From contig CANQTW010000003.1 in NCBI GenBank assembly GCA_947626845.1, forward strand, positions 1 through 64,000: DNA of 64,000 nucleotides, written 5' to 3'. Positions 23,602 to 31,449 of the stretch are shown in pieces. Made by a program: the position numbers and the translations under genes. A model generated the notes under the pieces. It was not told the DNA's origin, did not search any database, and saw only the letters and a program-made list of their open reading frames with translations. Source of the stretch: an uncultured Oscillospiraceae bacterium. Its GTDB lineage: Bacteria > Bacillota > Clostridia > Oscillospirales > Oscillospiraceae. Every line of letters begins with the position of its first letter. Within the stretch, counting starts at the first letter, position 1.

Positions 23602-24153
23602 ATGGGAAATTTTATGGATGACAAGACAATATTTGAATTGGCAAAGCAGTTTAGAAAAGCAATAGAAAACGCTCGTTTTGAGGGCTTGTTTGACAGAGAT
23701 GATAGCTTTAGTTATTTTCCCAAGAGGTGTTGTGGTGATACATGTTATCTTTTAGCAGAGTATCTCAGTTCCAAAGAGCAGGCAAGCATATATGTATGTG
23801 GCGAAGATGATAGCGGCCAGTCACACGCATGGTTAGTAATGAAAGACGAGCGTGTAAGAATGCCATCACCAATATTATTTGATATTCCAGATAATATTAA
23901 GAATGTCCTTAATGTGTATAGTGATGGCACTTATTTTGAGCCTAATGATGTTTCATACTATACGGAGGGAGATGTAATAAATGGATTAATAGTAGATATT
24001 ACAGCAGACCAGTTTGGCAGGAATTCTGTTTATGTTGGGTACATTTGTGAATTTTATAAACGATTTGTTTTTCAGTCTGCTAGCGATAATATTAACTTAT
24101 CTAATGATAGACTAAATAGATTATATCAAATTATACTTGACAATATTGATTGA
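23602..24153 (+). CDS. Transglutaminase-like (papain-fold) protein
   Basis: A 183-aa protein with a Cys-His-Asp pattern: C44 in CCGDTCYLLAEYL, H75 in QSHAWLVM and D132 in VDITADQF. This order and the surrounding residues fit transglutaminase-like cysteine peptidases or acyltransferases. No signal peptide is seen, so it is cytoplasmic. ATG 23602 follows AGGGA and the SPFH stop by 10 bases. It may cleave or crosslink a partner or a host target. The activity is inferred from the triad only. Confidence 0.65.
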   Translation: MGNFMDDKTIFELAKQFRKAIENARFEGLFDRDDSFSYFPKRCCGDTCYLLAEYLSSKEQASIYVCGEDDSGQSHAWLVMKDERVRMPSPILFDIPDNIKNVLNVYSDGTYFEPNDVSYYTEGDVINGLIVDITADQFGRNSVYVGYICEFYKRFVFQSASDNINLSNDRLNRLYQIILDNID

Positions 24154-24178
24154 TATTTAGCTGTGAGGAGTACATTTT

Positions 24179-24964
24179 ATGGATAAAGCGCCATGCCTTC
24201 CTGTTAAGATTACAGATAAAAAGTGGGCCGATATGATGCAGAACGGTTCTATTTTTATGCGGTCTTTGTATGAATATGGCTCTTGGAGCGCAGTTAAACG
24301 TGCTCAAGAAGCGAATCAATCAATAAAAAATGGAATTCAAGGCGATATAAGTGAAGGGATAGTTCGAAGAGTTGACCCCAAAATTGGTGATGACTTTTTC
24401 AATTTGTTTGCCCCCGAAGTTCGCTCAGTAATGAAAGAATGTATGTATATTGATGAAGATCGTTTTCAATATTATAAAGTTTATTGTATGTATGGGCTGA
24501 CTTATTTGATAGATGAGAGGAGATACGAGACTCCCAATGACCGTATAAATGAATTTGGAGATACGGCCGTGATTATCTTGCAACCTGACGAGTTTCTCCA
24601 CCGTTTAATTACTGGGCTGAACAAACAATTTGGGAATAATATTAACTTTCGACTGGATGAGGTTCATTATTATCCACCTGATTATTTTGGTGAATTAGAT
24701 GAGTTCTGTAAACCCAGCAGTTTTGCGTGGCAAAATGAGATGAGGATAAGGGTTGCGTTGCTTGACGAAAAAAATACTATAACGTCCGACAATGGACGAG
24801 TGTATAAAAGTCTTATTCAAAGCGCAGAGCCTATCACAGTTGAAATAGGAGATATATCAGATATTACTGTCCAAATTCCTGTTCAGGATTTGATTGATTT
24901 AAATTTACCTGACAGCATCAAATCTCCCGTATTTGTCGTATGCGGCGATGAAAGTACATTATAG
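24179..24964 (+). CDS. Hypothetical protein ending the six-gene block
   Basis: A 261-aa soluble protein, family not certain. It has an N-terminal FMRSLYEYG motif, then GDISEG, YCMYGLTYL and AWQNEMRIRVALL. This string of blocks recalls a broad group of uncharacterised proteins often found near defence genes, but I cannot assign an enzyme. GAGGAG precedes ATG 24179 and the gene follows the transglutaminase-like gene by 25 bases. It is the last gene before right end G. Confidence 0.65.
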   Translation: MDKAPCLPVKITDKKWADMMQNGSIFMRSLYEYGSWSAVKRAQEANQSIKNGIQGDISEGIVRRVDPKIGDDFFNLFAPEVRSVMKECMYIDEDRFQYYKVYCMYGLTYLIDERRYETPNDRINEFGDTAVIILQPDEFLHRLITGLNKQFGNNINFRLDEVHYYPPDYFGELDEFCKPSSFAWQNEMRIRVALLDEKNTITSDNGRVYKSLIQSAEPITVEIGDISDITVQIPVQDLIDLNLPDSIKSPVFVVCGDESTL

Positions 24965-25283
24965 GGTAATTAATCCAATGAGATTTCGTTATCACCCGTG
25001 ATAACAAAATGATAACAGCCCATCGTGTAGGCTGGATAATATGGATAGGTCAAATCGTGGAAAGACTGGGTATCATATTTTCTAAGCAAAACTGTTTAGA
25101 TTGAGATGCCTGGCAACGAGTGGGAATGAAGTTAAAACCATGAGACATATAGGAACCTTGCAGGTTTTGATTATGCGGGTGGTTTTAAAAATGCATATAA
25201 AGGAGTGATTTATTATGAAAATGAATCGTGTAGGGAGGGCCCACGAGATTTGACCCTCCAATATAAAGATGGAGGATTAAATA
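24965..25283. other. Gap with right end G and a possible leader ORF
   Basis: It holds right end G (24987-25130) and then about 150 bp of chromosomal sequence. A 12-codon frame at 25215-25253 has AAGGAG upstream, and a GGAGGG/CCCTCC hairpin overlaps its end. No larger gene is seen. Confidence 0.5.
24987..25130 (+). repeat. Right end G, the chromosomal end of the array
   Basis: Inverted GTTATCA at 24988-24994, TGATAAC at 24999-25005 and 25010-25016; core CGAGTGGGAATGAA at 25117-25130, 118 bp from the first arm. It is almost identical over about 143 bp to the IME1 right end (7706-7849). No further copy is seen to the right. Confidence 0.82.
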
Positions 25284-26204
25284 TTGCTCAAACTTATTGA
25301 TGTAACGGAAGAAAATTGGCTGGATATCAGAAATTTATCTGTCTGTGATACCCAAGTGAGTTTTCTTGACAGTCCTGTCGGCATCCTTGCAAGAGGATAT
25401 GTCTATCGACATGACCGGGCAAGAGTCATAGGAATTGCCAAGGATGAAACGATTATTGGCGTCGCCCTGGTAAAGGATTTAAACGAGGAACCCGCCTGCT
25501 ATGACCTGCAGCAATTCATGATTGACAGCCGGTACCAGGGAATGGGTTACGGAACGGCTGCATTGCGCATGATCCTGTCTGAACTCGAAACAGAACAAAA
25601 GTATACATGCGTAGAGGTCTGTGTAAAGAAAGACGATACTGCCGCGCTCCGAGTCTACAAAAAGGTCGGATTTGTCGATACCGGCTATGTGGACGAGGAA
25701 GCGCCGGACTCTTTGAATCTGATGTACCATTTTCGGTACAATCAGCCGATGTACACAGCAGCTTTGATCTCTGATTTCTCCGATCCGCTGTTTCAGTCAG
25801 CCTTTAAAACATATTTCTCAGAGCTTGATTTTCCCGTGAAGGATTGGGACGGCTTGTTCCGAGAGATGAATGACGAAGGCGATAATAAAGCCTTTGTAAG
25901 AATGTCCAGCGACGGAAACTTCATTGGATTTATACAATTTAAGCCCATAAAGTTTTCAAGCTGTTTTTTTGAAGAGACCTGCGGCTTTATCCGGGAATTC
26001 TGGATTTCCGAGGCATATCGTAATGCCGGGCACGGTACGGAGCTTCTACGCCTTACAGAGGATTATTTTAAGAAACACGGAATGTACACAAGCATTCTGA
26101 CAACTGACACAGCTGAACGCTTTTATCTGAAACACGGATACCAAAAAGCGCAGGGATGTGAGGCAAAAAACAAAGATGCGGTTTTCGTGAAGCATCTTCA
26201 GTGA
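25284..26204 (+). CDS. Double-domain GNAT acetyltransferase
   Basis: A 306-aa protein with two GNAT domains. The first (about 1-150) has the acetyl-CoA loop RYQGMGYGTAAL; the second (about 155-306) has AYRNAGHGTELL. It starts at TTG 25284, eight bases after GGAGG. It probably acetylates a small molecule or protein N-terminus; the substrate cannot be told. It is the first chromosomal-type gene after the array and ends at a terminator. Confidence 0.85.
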   Translation: MLKLIDVTEENWLDIRNLSVCDTQVSFLDSPVGILARGYVYRHDRARVIGIAKDETIIGVALVKDLNEEPACYDLQQFMIDSRYQGMGYGTAALRMILSELETEQKYTCVEVCVKKDDTAALRVYKKVGFVDTGYVDEEAPDSLNLMYHFRYNQPMYTAALISDFSDPLFQSAFKTYFSELDFPVKDWDGLFREMNDEGDNKAFVRMSSDGNFIGFIQFKPIKFSSCFFEETCGFIREFWISEAYRNAGHGTELLRLTEDYFKKHGMYTSILTTDTAERFYLKHGYQKAQGCEAKNKDAVFVKHLQ

Positions 26205-26263
26205 TCTCCCAAAGAAATAGGCTGCTATTCGATTAAACAACTTAGAATATTGAACAGACAATC

Positions 26264-26300
26264 AGGAGGGTGCTTTTGGGGTGCCCTCCTTAAATATTTT
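26264..26300 (+). terminator. Terminator after the GNAT gene
   Basis: AGGAGGGTGC pairs with GTGCCCTCCT (with wobble pairs) and is followed by TAAATATTTT. Confidence 0.75.
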
Positions 26301-26351
26301 CTTGTCAGAAATACTCCAAAATGGTATACTGCAATCAAAGGGGTGTGAGAC

Positions 26352-27221
26352 ATGCTGAATATCGCACTTTTGCAAATAAAACCGGAGGGAAGCTTGGCGG
26401 GGAATCTGAAAAAAGGAATGGAATCATGCCGGCGCGCTAAGGAGCTTGGGGCGGATATTGCCCTCTTTCCGGAGATGTGGAGCTGCGGGTATACGATCCC
26501 ACAGGATTTAGATGAACTGCGAGCGATGGCCGTGGACAGGGAGGGGGACTTTGTCAACGCCTTTGGAGAGCTTGCGGGGGAGCTGCAAATTGCCGTTGGC
26601 ATGACATATCTGGAGTCCTTCGCGCCGCTGCCGCGAAATTCTATGGCGTTGTTTGATCGGTTCGGCAGGCGGATATTGGATTATTCAAAGGTCCACACAT
26701 GTGATTTTGGGGATGAGCGGAGACTTACGCCGGGCGAGGATTTTCGGGTCTGTACACTGAACACCGCCCAAGGGCCGGTGAGCACAGGGGCGATGATATG
26801 CTATGACAGGGAATTTCCCGAAAGCGCCAGGATTCTGATGCTGCGTGGAGCGGAGCTTATTCTTGTGCCCAACGCCTGTCCTATGGAGATCAACAGGCTC
26901 TCCCAGCTGCGCGGCAGGGCGTATGAAAACATGCTGGCCATCGCCACCTGCAATTATCCCGCGTCCGTGCCCGACTGCAACGGCCATTCTACCTGCTTTG
27001 ACGGGGTGGCGTATTTGCCGGAAGCGGCGGGTTCCCGCGACACCTGCATGATAGAGGCAGGGGAGGACGAGGGGATTTTTATGGCCAGTCTTGATCTTGA
27101 CCTTTTACGCCGTTATAGGGCAAAGGAGGTCCACGGAAACGCATACAGAAGGCCGGAGAAATACGGTGATATTATAAAAACCGAGGTGCGCGAGCCGTTT
27201 GTCAGACGAGACAGGAGATAA
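26352..27221 (+). CDS. Nitrilase-superfamily carbon-nitrogen hydrolase
   Basis: A 289-aa amidohydrolase with the Glu-Lys-Cys triad of the family: E41 in LFPEMWSCGY, a lysine in YSKVHTCDFGDERR and the nucleophile in GAMICYDREFPES. The substrate is unknown; relatives act on omega-amides, carbamoyl compounds or N-carbamoyl polyamines. AAAGGGG precedes ATG 26352. It is not obviously linked in function to tag, which follows after about 50 bases containing GTTTACATAA-type motifs. Confidence 0.88.
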   Translation: MLNIALLQIKPEGSLAGNLKKGMESCRRAKELGADIALFPEMWSCGYTIPQDLDELRAMAVDREGDFVNAFGELAGELQIAVGMTYLESFAPLPRNSMALFDRFGRRILDYSKVHTCDFGDERRLTPGEDFRVCTLNTAQGPVSTGAMICYDREFPESARILMLRGAELILVPNACPMEINRLSQLRGRAYENMLAIATCNYPASVPDCNGHSTCFDGVAYLPEAAGSRDTCMIEAGEDEGIFMASLDLDLLRRYRAKEVHGNAYRRPEKYGDIIKTEVREPFVRRDRR

Positions 27222-27269
27222 GTTTACATAACATATGGTTAACATAATTCTGAAAAGAGGGTGGGGGCC

Positions 27270-27866
27270 ATGTACAAATGCCAGTGGTGCAGAGACGGCG
27301 GATTAAATGAAGCTTACCACGACGCGGAGTGGGGCGTACCGGTGCGTGATGACCGGAAGCAGTTCGAGTATATCTCCCTGGAGGTCATGCAGTGCGGCCT
27401 TTCCTGGACGCTGATGCTGAAAAAGCGGGAGATATTTCGCGCCTGTTTTGCTGATTTTGATTTTGAGCGGATAGCGGCCTTTGACGAGACGGATGTTGAA
27501 AGGATCATGTCAACTGAGGGGGTGATCAAATCCCGTAGAAAAATCGAGGCTATTATCAATAACGCCAGGGCCTTCATGGCGATCCGACAGGAGTTCGGGA
27601 GTTTTTCCGAATACCTCTGGGGGTTCACCGGCGGCAGGAGTATAGTTTACATAAGACATCAGAACGGGGAATGGCGTGACCACAACAGGCTTTCCAATGA
27701 AATAAGCCAAGATTTGAGGCGCCGCGGCTTCAAATATTTGGGTTCGGTGACAGTGTACGCCCATCTCCAGGCCTGCGGGATCATCAACGATCACGAGCCC
27801 AGGTGCTTCCTGTATGAGAAGCTTTGCCGGATGGGCAGCGCAAGATTTGAGGAGGATGAAATATGA
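27270..27866 (+). CDS. tag: DNA-3-methyladenine glycosylase I
   Basis: A 198-aa helix-hairpin-helix-type glycosylase that removes 3-methyladenine from alkylated DNA in base excision repair. Family marks are the N-terminal CQWC metal-binding pair, YHDAEWGVP, the EVMQCGLSW block and the C-terminal NDHEPRCF. ATG 27270 has AAAGAGG nine bases upstream. The stop overlaps the next start (ATGA), so it is co-transcribed with the phosphodiesterase. Confidence 0.95.
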   Translation: MYKCQWCRDGGLNEAYHDAEWGVPVRDDRKQFEYISLEVMQCGLSWTLMLKKREIFRACFADFDFERIAAFDETDVERIMSTEGVIKSRRKIEAIINNARAFMAIRQEFGSFSEYLWGFTGGRSIVYIRHQNGEWRDHNRLSNEISQDLRRRGFKYLGSVTVYAHLQACGIINDHEPRCFLYEKLCRMGSARFEEDEI

Positions 27867-28852
27867 ACAGGACTCTCAAAAAGGCTTTGATTATTGCAGG
27901 TTCAATTGTTTTGGCGCTGTGTCTACTTGCGCTGGCGGCATTCCTTGTGGTGACCCACGACTGGTCCGGCGCGGCTCCTGTGGATGTGTCAGGCTGTACG
28001 AACCCCTATATCTCCCAGACCGGCAAACCCATGGTTTCCGCCCACCGGTCAGGGGGCGGGATCGCGCCGGAGAATACGCTGATGGCCTTTCGCAACGTGG
28101 TGGAGTCGGACTTTGAAGTGGATATCTTTGAGTTTGACCTGGCGCTGACCTCAGATGAAGAACTTATTTTGCTCCACGACGATACGCTTGACCGTACCTC
28201 CGACGCGATAGAGGTCTTCGGATATGAAAACGTCTACCCCTCCGGGCATACCTATGAAGAACTGCGGCAGCTGAACATGGGGGAGAATTTTAAAAATGCG
28301 GCGGGGGAGACCCCCTACCGTGGATTGCGCGGAGAGGATATCCCCGACGAGCTGCGAGTGGTAAGGCTGGAGAATCTCTTTGACTTCCTGGACGGATACG
28401 GGGAGTACCGCTTCATTATGGAGATCAAGGACTCCGGCGAGAGGGGAAAGCGGGCCGCGGACAAAATCTACGCGATCCTTTCGGAACGGGACATGCTCTC
28501 CCGCGCTATTATTGGCACCTTCCACGGGGAGGTCACGGAGTATATGGACAAGACCTACCCGGATATGCTCCGTTCTGCCGGCGTTATGGAGGTGGCGGCG
28601 TTTTATTTCTACTCCCTCCTCCGCATCGATCAGCCTGATGATTTCTTCCACTTCGTTGCCCTCCAAATCCCCGACGAGGACTACGTCATCAAGCTGGGCA
28701 CCACCCGGATGGTCAACTACGCCCACCGGCACAACATCGCCGTCCAGTACTGGACTATCAACGACCCTGACCTGGCGAAGGACCTGGCCGCCAAGGGCGC
28801 GGACGCCATCATGAGCGATTATCCGGACATGATCTGCGGGCTTTTTGAGTGA
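27863..28852 (+). CDS. Membrane-anchored glycerophosphodiester phosphodiesterase
   Basis: A 329-aa protein with an N-terminal membrane segment (about 8-30) and an extracytoplasmic GDPD barrel. Catalytic marks: H61 in AHRSGGG followed by PENT (69-72), then FEFDLALTSDE and LLHDDTLDRT. It would hydrolyse glycerophosphodiesters or related cell-envelope polymers to glycerol phosphate. The HRSGGG loop is a variant of the usual HRG. Its ATG overlaps the tag stop. Confidence 0.92.
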   Translation: MNRTLKKALIIAGSIVLALCLLALAAFLVVTHDWSGAAPVDVSGCTNPYISQTGKPMVSAHRSGGGIAPENTLMAFRNVVESDFEVDIFEFDLALTSDEELILLHDDTLDRTSDAIEVFGYENVYPSGHTYEELRQLNMGENFKNAAGETPYRGLRGEDIPDELRVVRLENLFDFLDGYGEYRFIMEIKDSGERGKRAADKIYAILSERDMLSRAIIGTFHGEVTEYMDKTYPDMLRSAGVMEVAAFYFYSLLRIDQPDDFFHFVALQIPDEDYVIKLGTTRMVNYAHRHNIAVQYWTINDPDLAKDLAAKGADAIMSDYPDMICGLFE

Positions 28853-28932
28853 GACGATTCCTATATTTTCCGAGCTTGTCAGTTTAGCCGAAAAAATTGT
28901 ATAAATGGGCCTTAAATCGCTGAAATATACAC

Positions 28933-28969
28933 TTGAAGTTTGGCGGAAAGAATGTTATTCTATTAACAA
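28933..28969 (+). promoter_or_regulatory. Hydrogenase operon promoter with Rex-like operator
   Basis: TTGAAG at 28933-28938, 17 bp, TATTCT at 28956-28961. ATGTTAT-TCTA-TTAACAA at 28952-28969 fits the clostridial Rex consensus TTGTTAA-N4-TTAACAA with two mismatches in the left half. The operator covers the -10, as expected for NADH-sensitive repression. Hairpins at 28976-28990 and about 29007-29030 lie in the leader. Confidence 0.6.
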
Positions 28970-29056
28970 TAATGGCGTGCCTTGGGCACGAGGTTATAAA
29001 AACGGGGACCGGCAGGAGAGAACCGGCCCTGACATAAAAAATGGAGGTAATTTTCT

Positions 29057-29533
29057 ATGGCTCGCTTAAGCGAAAACGCTGTGGCGAAGATCAGCGAGAT
29101 TTGCGGCAGATATGCCGATGAACCTACCCCGCTGATGATGATCCTCAGTGACATCCAGAACGAGTACGGCTACATACCCCTGGAGGTTCAGGAGATCGTC
29201 TCCGAAAAGACCGGAATCTCGGTGGCCGAGATTTACGGCGTGGTGACGTTCTACTCCTATTTCTCCCTGAAGCCCAAGGGAAAGTACGTCATCGGCTGCT
29301 GCCTGGGCACCGCCTGCTACGTCAAGGGCGGCGGACAGGTCTTTGACAAGTTCTCCGAGGTCCTGGGTATCAAAGGCGGCGAGACTACGGCTGACGGGAT
29401 GTTCACCCTGGACGCCCTCCGGTGTCTGGGCGCCTGCGGAATTGCCCCCGCCGTTTCCATCAACGGCAAGGTGTATCCCAAGGTCAAGGTATCCGATGTC
29501 CCTGACATCGTTGCCTCCTATAAGAACGCATAA
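29057..29533 (+). CDS. hydC: NuoE-like [2Fe-2S] subunit of electron-bifurcating hydrogenase
   Basis: A 158-aa thioredoxin-fold ferredoxin subunit. The [2Fe-2S] ligands are in CCLGTACYVKGG and CLGACGIAP, as in NuoE, HndA and HydC. It passes electrons within the HydABC complex. GGAGG lies before ATG 29057, and the next gene begins 14 bases after its stop. This is the first gene of the operon behind a Rex-like operator. Confidence 0.95.
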   Translation: MARLSENAVAKISEICGRYADEPTPLMMILSDIQNEYGYIPLEVQEIVSEKTGISVAEIYGVVTFYSYFSLKPKGKYVIGCCLGTACYVKGGGQVFDKFSEVLGIKGGETTADGMFTLDALRCLGACGIAPAVSINGKVYPKVKVSDVPDIVASYKNA

Positions 29534-29547
29534 GGAGGATGGCTTAT

Positions 29548-31431
29548 ATGATAAAGACACCCGAACAACTCAATGAGAAGATCGCCGCCTGCTCGGCCTG
29601 CCTGGACGGAAAGTTCAAGGGCGAACAGGGGAAGCGCGCCGTGGTCCTCTGCGGCGGCACCGGATGCCTCTCCTCCAATTCCGCTGAAATTCGCGAGAAA
29701 TTTCAGAAGGTCATCGATGAGAAGGGCCTCCATGACAAGGTATCCGTCAACCAGGTCGGCTGCTTTGGCTTCTGCTCTCAGGGTCCCTTTGTAAAGATTT
29801 TCCCTGAAGACACCCTCTACCGTATGGTCAAGCTGGAGGATGTGGAGGAGATCGTAGAGAAGGATCTCCTTGGCGGCGAGATCGTCGAGAGGCTCCTCTA
29901 TGTGGACCCCGCCACCGGCGAGAAGGTCCAGCGCCAGGATGACATCAACTTCTATAAAAAACAGCACCGCATCGCTCTTCACGGCTGCGGCACCATTGAC
30001 CCAGAGAATATCGACGAGGCCCTGGGCTTCGGAGGCTATCAGGGACTTATGCGGGCCCTGACCATGACCCGTCAGGAGGTCATCGACGAGGTCCTGAAGG
30101 CCGGCCTTCGCGGACGCGGCGGCGGCGGATTCCCCACGGGCCGGAAGTGGCAGTTTGCCTACAACGAGGCGGGGGATGAGAAGTACGTCGTCTGCAACGG
30201 CGACGAGGGCGACCCCGGCGCGTTCATGGACCGCTCCATTCTGGAGGGAAATCCCCTTGCCGTCATCGAGGGCATGGTCATCGCCGGCTACGCCATCGGC
30301 GCGAAAAACGGCTATTTCTACGTCCGCGCCGAATACCCCGTGGCCGTGCGCCGTCTGCGCATCGCCATCAAAGAGGCCAAGGAAATCGGGCTTCTGGGTG
30401 AAAACATCCTGGGCACCGGTTTCAGCTTCAACGTACATATCCGCCTCGGCGCCGGCGCTTTCGTCTGCGGTGAGGAGACGGCCCTCCTCAACTCCATCGA
30501 GGGTAAGCGCGGTATGCCCCGTCCCCGCCCGCCCTTCCCAGCGGTGAAGGGCCTGTGGCAGTGCCCCACCATCGTGAACAACGTGGAGACCCTGGCCTGT
30601 GTGCCCTATATCCTGCGGGAGGGCTGGGAGGCCTTCGCCAAGTACGGCACCGAGAAGTCCAAGGGCACCAAGGTCTTCGCCCTGGGCGGTAAGATCAACA
30701 ACGTCGGCCTCGTAGAGGTCCCCATGGGCACTACCCTCCGTGAGCTGATCTACGACATCGGCGGCGGCATCCCCAACGGCAAGGAGTTCAAGGCCATTCA
30801 GACCGGCGGCCCCTCCGGCGGATGCCTGACAAAGGAATATCTGGACGAACCCATCGACTTTGACAACTTAGTGGCCAAGGGGTCCATGATGGGCTCCGGC
30901 GGCGCCATCGTCATGGACGAGGATAACTGCATGGTGGACGTGGCCAAGTTCTATATGGAGTTCATCTGCGACGAATCCTGCGGCAAGTGCACTCCCTGCC
31001 GCATCGGCACCAAGCGGATGTTGGAAATCTTGACCAAGATCACCGAGGGCAAGGGCGAGCCAGATGATATCACCGCCCTGGAGGAGTTGGTCCATGTCAC
31101 CCAGAACGGCTCCCTGTGCGCCCTGGGACAGACCGCGGCCAACCCCGTCAAGTCCACTATGACCCACTTCATGGACGAGTATCTGGCCCACATCAACGAC
31201 AAGAAGTGCCCGGCCCACGTGTGCAAGAACCTGATGCAGTACAAGATCGTCAAGGACTCCTGCTTCGGCTGCGGTATGTGCGCCAAGCAGTGCCCTGCCT
31301 CCGCCATCTCCCGCACCGACTACGTGGCCCCCGGCAAGAAGCTGGCCGCCATGGAGATCGACCCCCAGAAATGCGTAAAGTGCGGCGCCTGCATGTCCAC
31401 CTGCAAGTTCAAGGCCATCATCAAGGAATAA
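29548..31431 (+). CDS. hydB: NuoF-like NAD(P)H/FMN subunit of electron-bifurcating hydrogenase
   Basis: A 627-aa flavoprotein: N-terminal thioredoxin-like [2Fe-2S] domain (GGTGCLSSNSAEI, QVGCFGFC), FMN/NADH-binding domain (RGRGGGGFPTGRKW, GDEGDPGAFMDR), the NuoF-type cluster ESCGKCTPCRIG and two C-terminal [4Fe-4S] ferredoxin motifs (CFGCGMCAKQCPA and CVKCGACMSTC). It oxidises NAD(P)H, or forms it in reverse, and splits electrons to ferredoxin and the H-cluster subunit. ATG 29548 is chosen over 29539, which touches the AAGGAGG site. Confidence 0.95.
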   Translation: MIKTPEQLNEKIAACSACLDGKFKGEQGKRAVVLCGGTGCLSSNSAEIREKFQKVIDEKGLHDKVSVNQVGCFGFCSQGPFVKIFPEDTLYRMVKLEDVEEIVEKDLLGGEIVERLLYVDPATGEKVQRQDDINFYKKQHRIALHGCGTIDPENIDEALGFGGYQGLMRALTMTRQEVIDEVLKAGLRGRGGGGFPTGRKWQFAYNEAGDEKYVVCNGDEGDPGAFMDRSILEGNPLAVIEGMVIAGYAIGAKNGYFYVRAEYPVAVRRLRIAIKEAKEIGLLGENILGTGFSFNVHIRLGAGAFVCGEETALLNSIEGKRGMPRPRPPFPAVKGLWQCPTIVNNVETLACVPYILREGWEAFAKYGTEKSKGTKVFALGGKINNVGLVEVPMGTTLRELIYDIGGGIPNGKEFKAIQTGGPSGGCLTKEYLDEPIDFDNLVAKGSMMGSGGAIVMDEDNCMVDVAKFYMEFICDESCGKCTPCRIGTKRMLEILTKITEGKGEPDDITALEELVHVTQNGSLCALGQTAANPVKSTMTHFMDEYLAHINDKKCPAHVCKNLMQYKIVKDSCFGCGMCAKQCPASAISRTDYVAPGKKLAAMEIDPQKCVKCGACMSTCKFKAIIKE

Positions 31432-31449
31432 TAGGGGAGGACCAAAGCT

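Noticed and set aside
26235-26290. Another possible element end, from TTAGAATATTGAACAGAC
   Set aside because: It lacks the CGAGTGGG core and the arm pair; the sequence is explained by a terminator.
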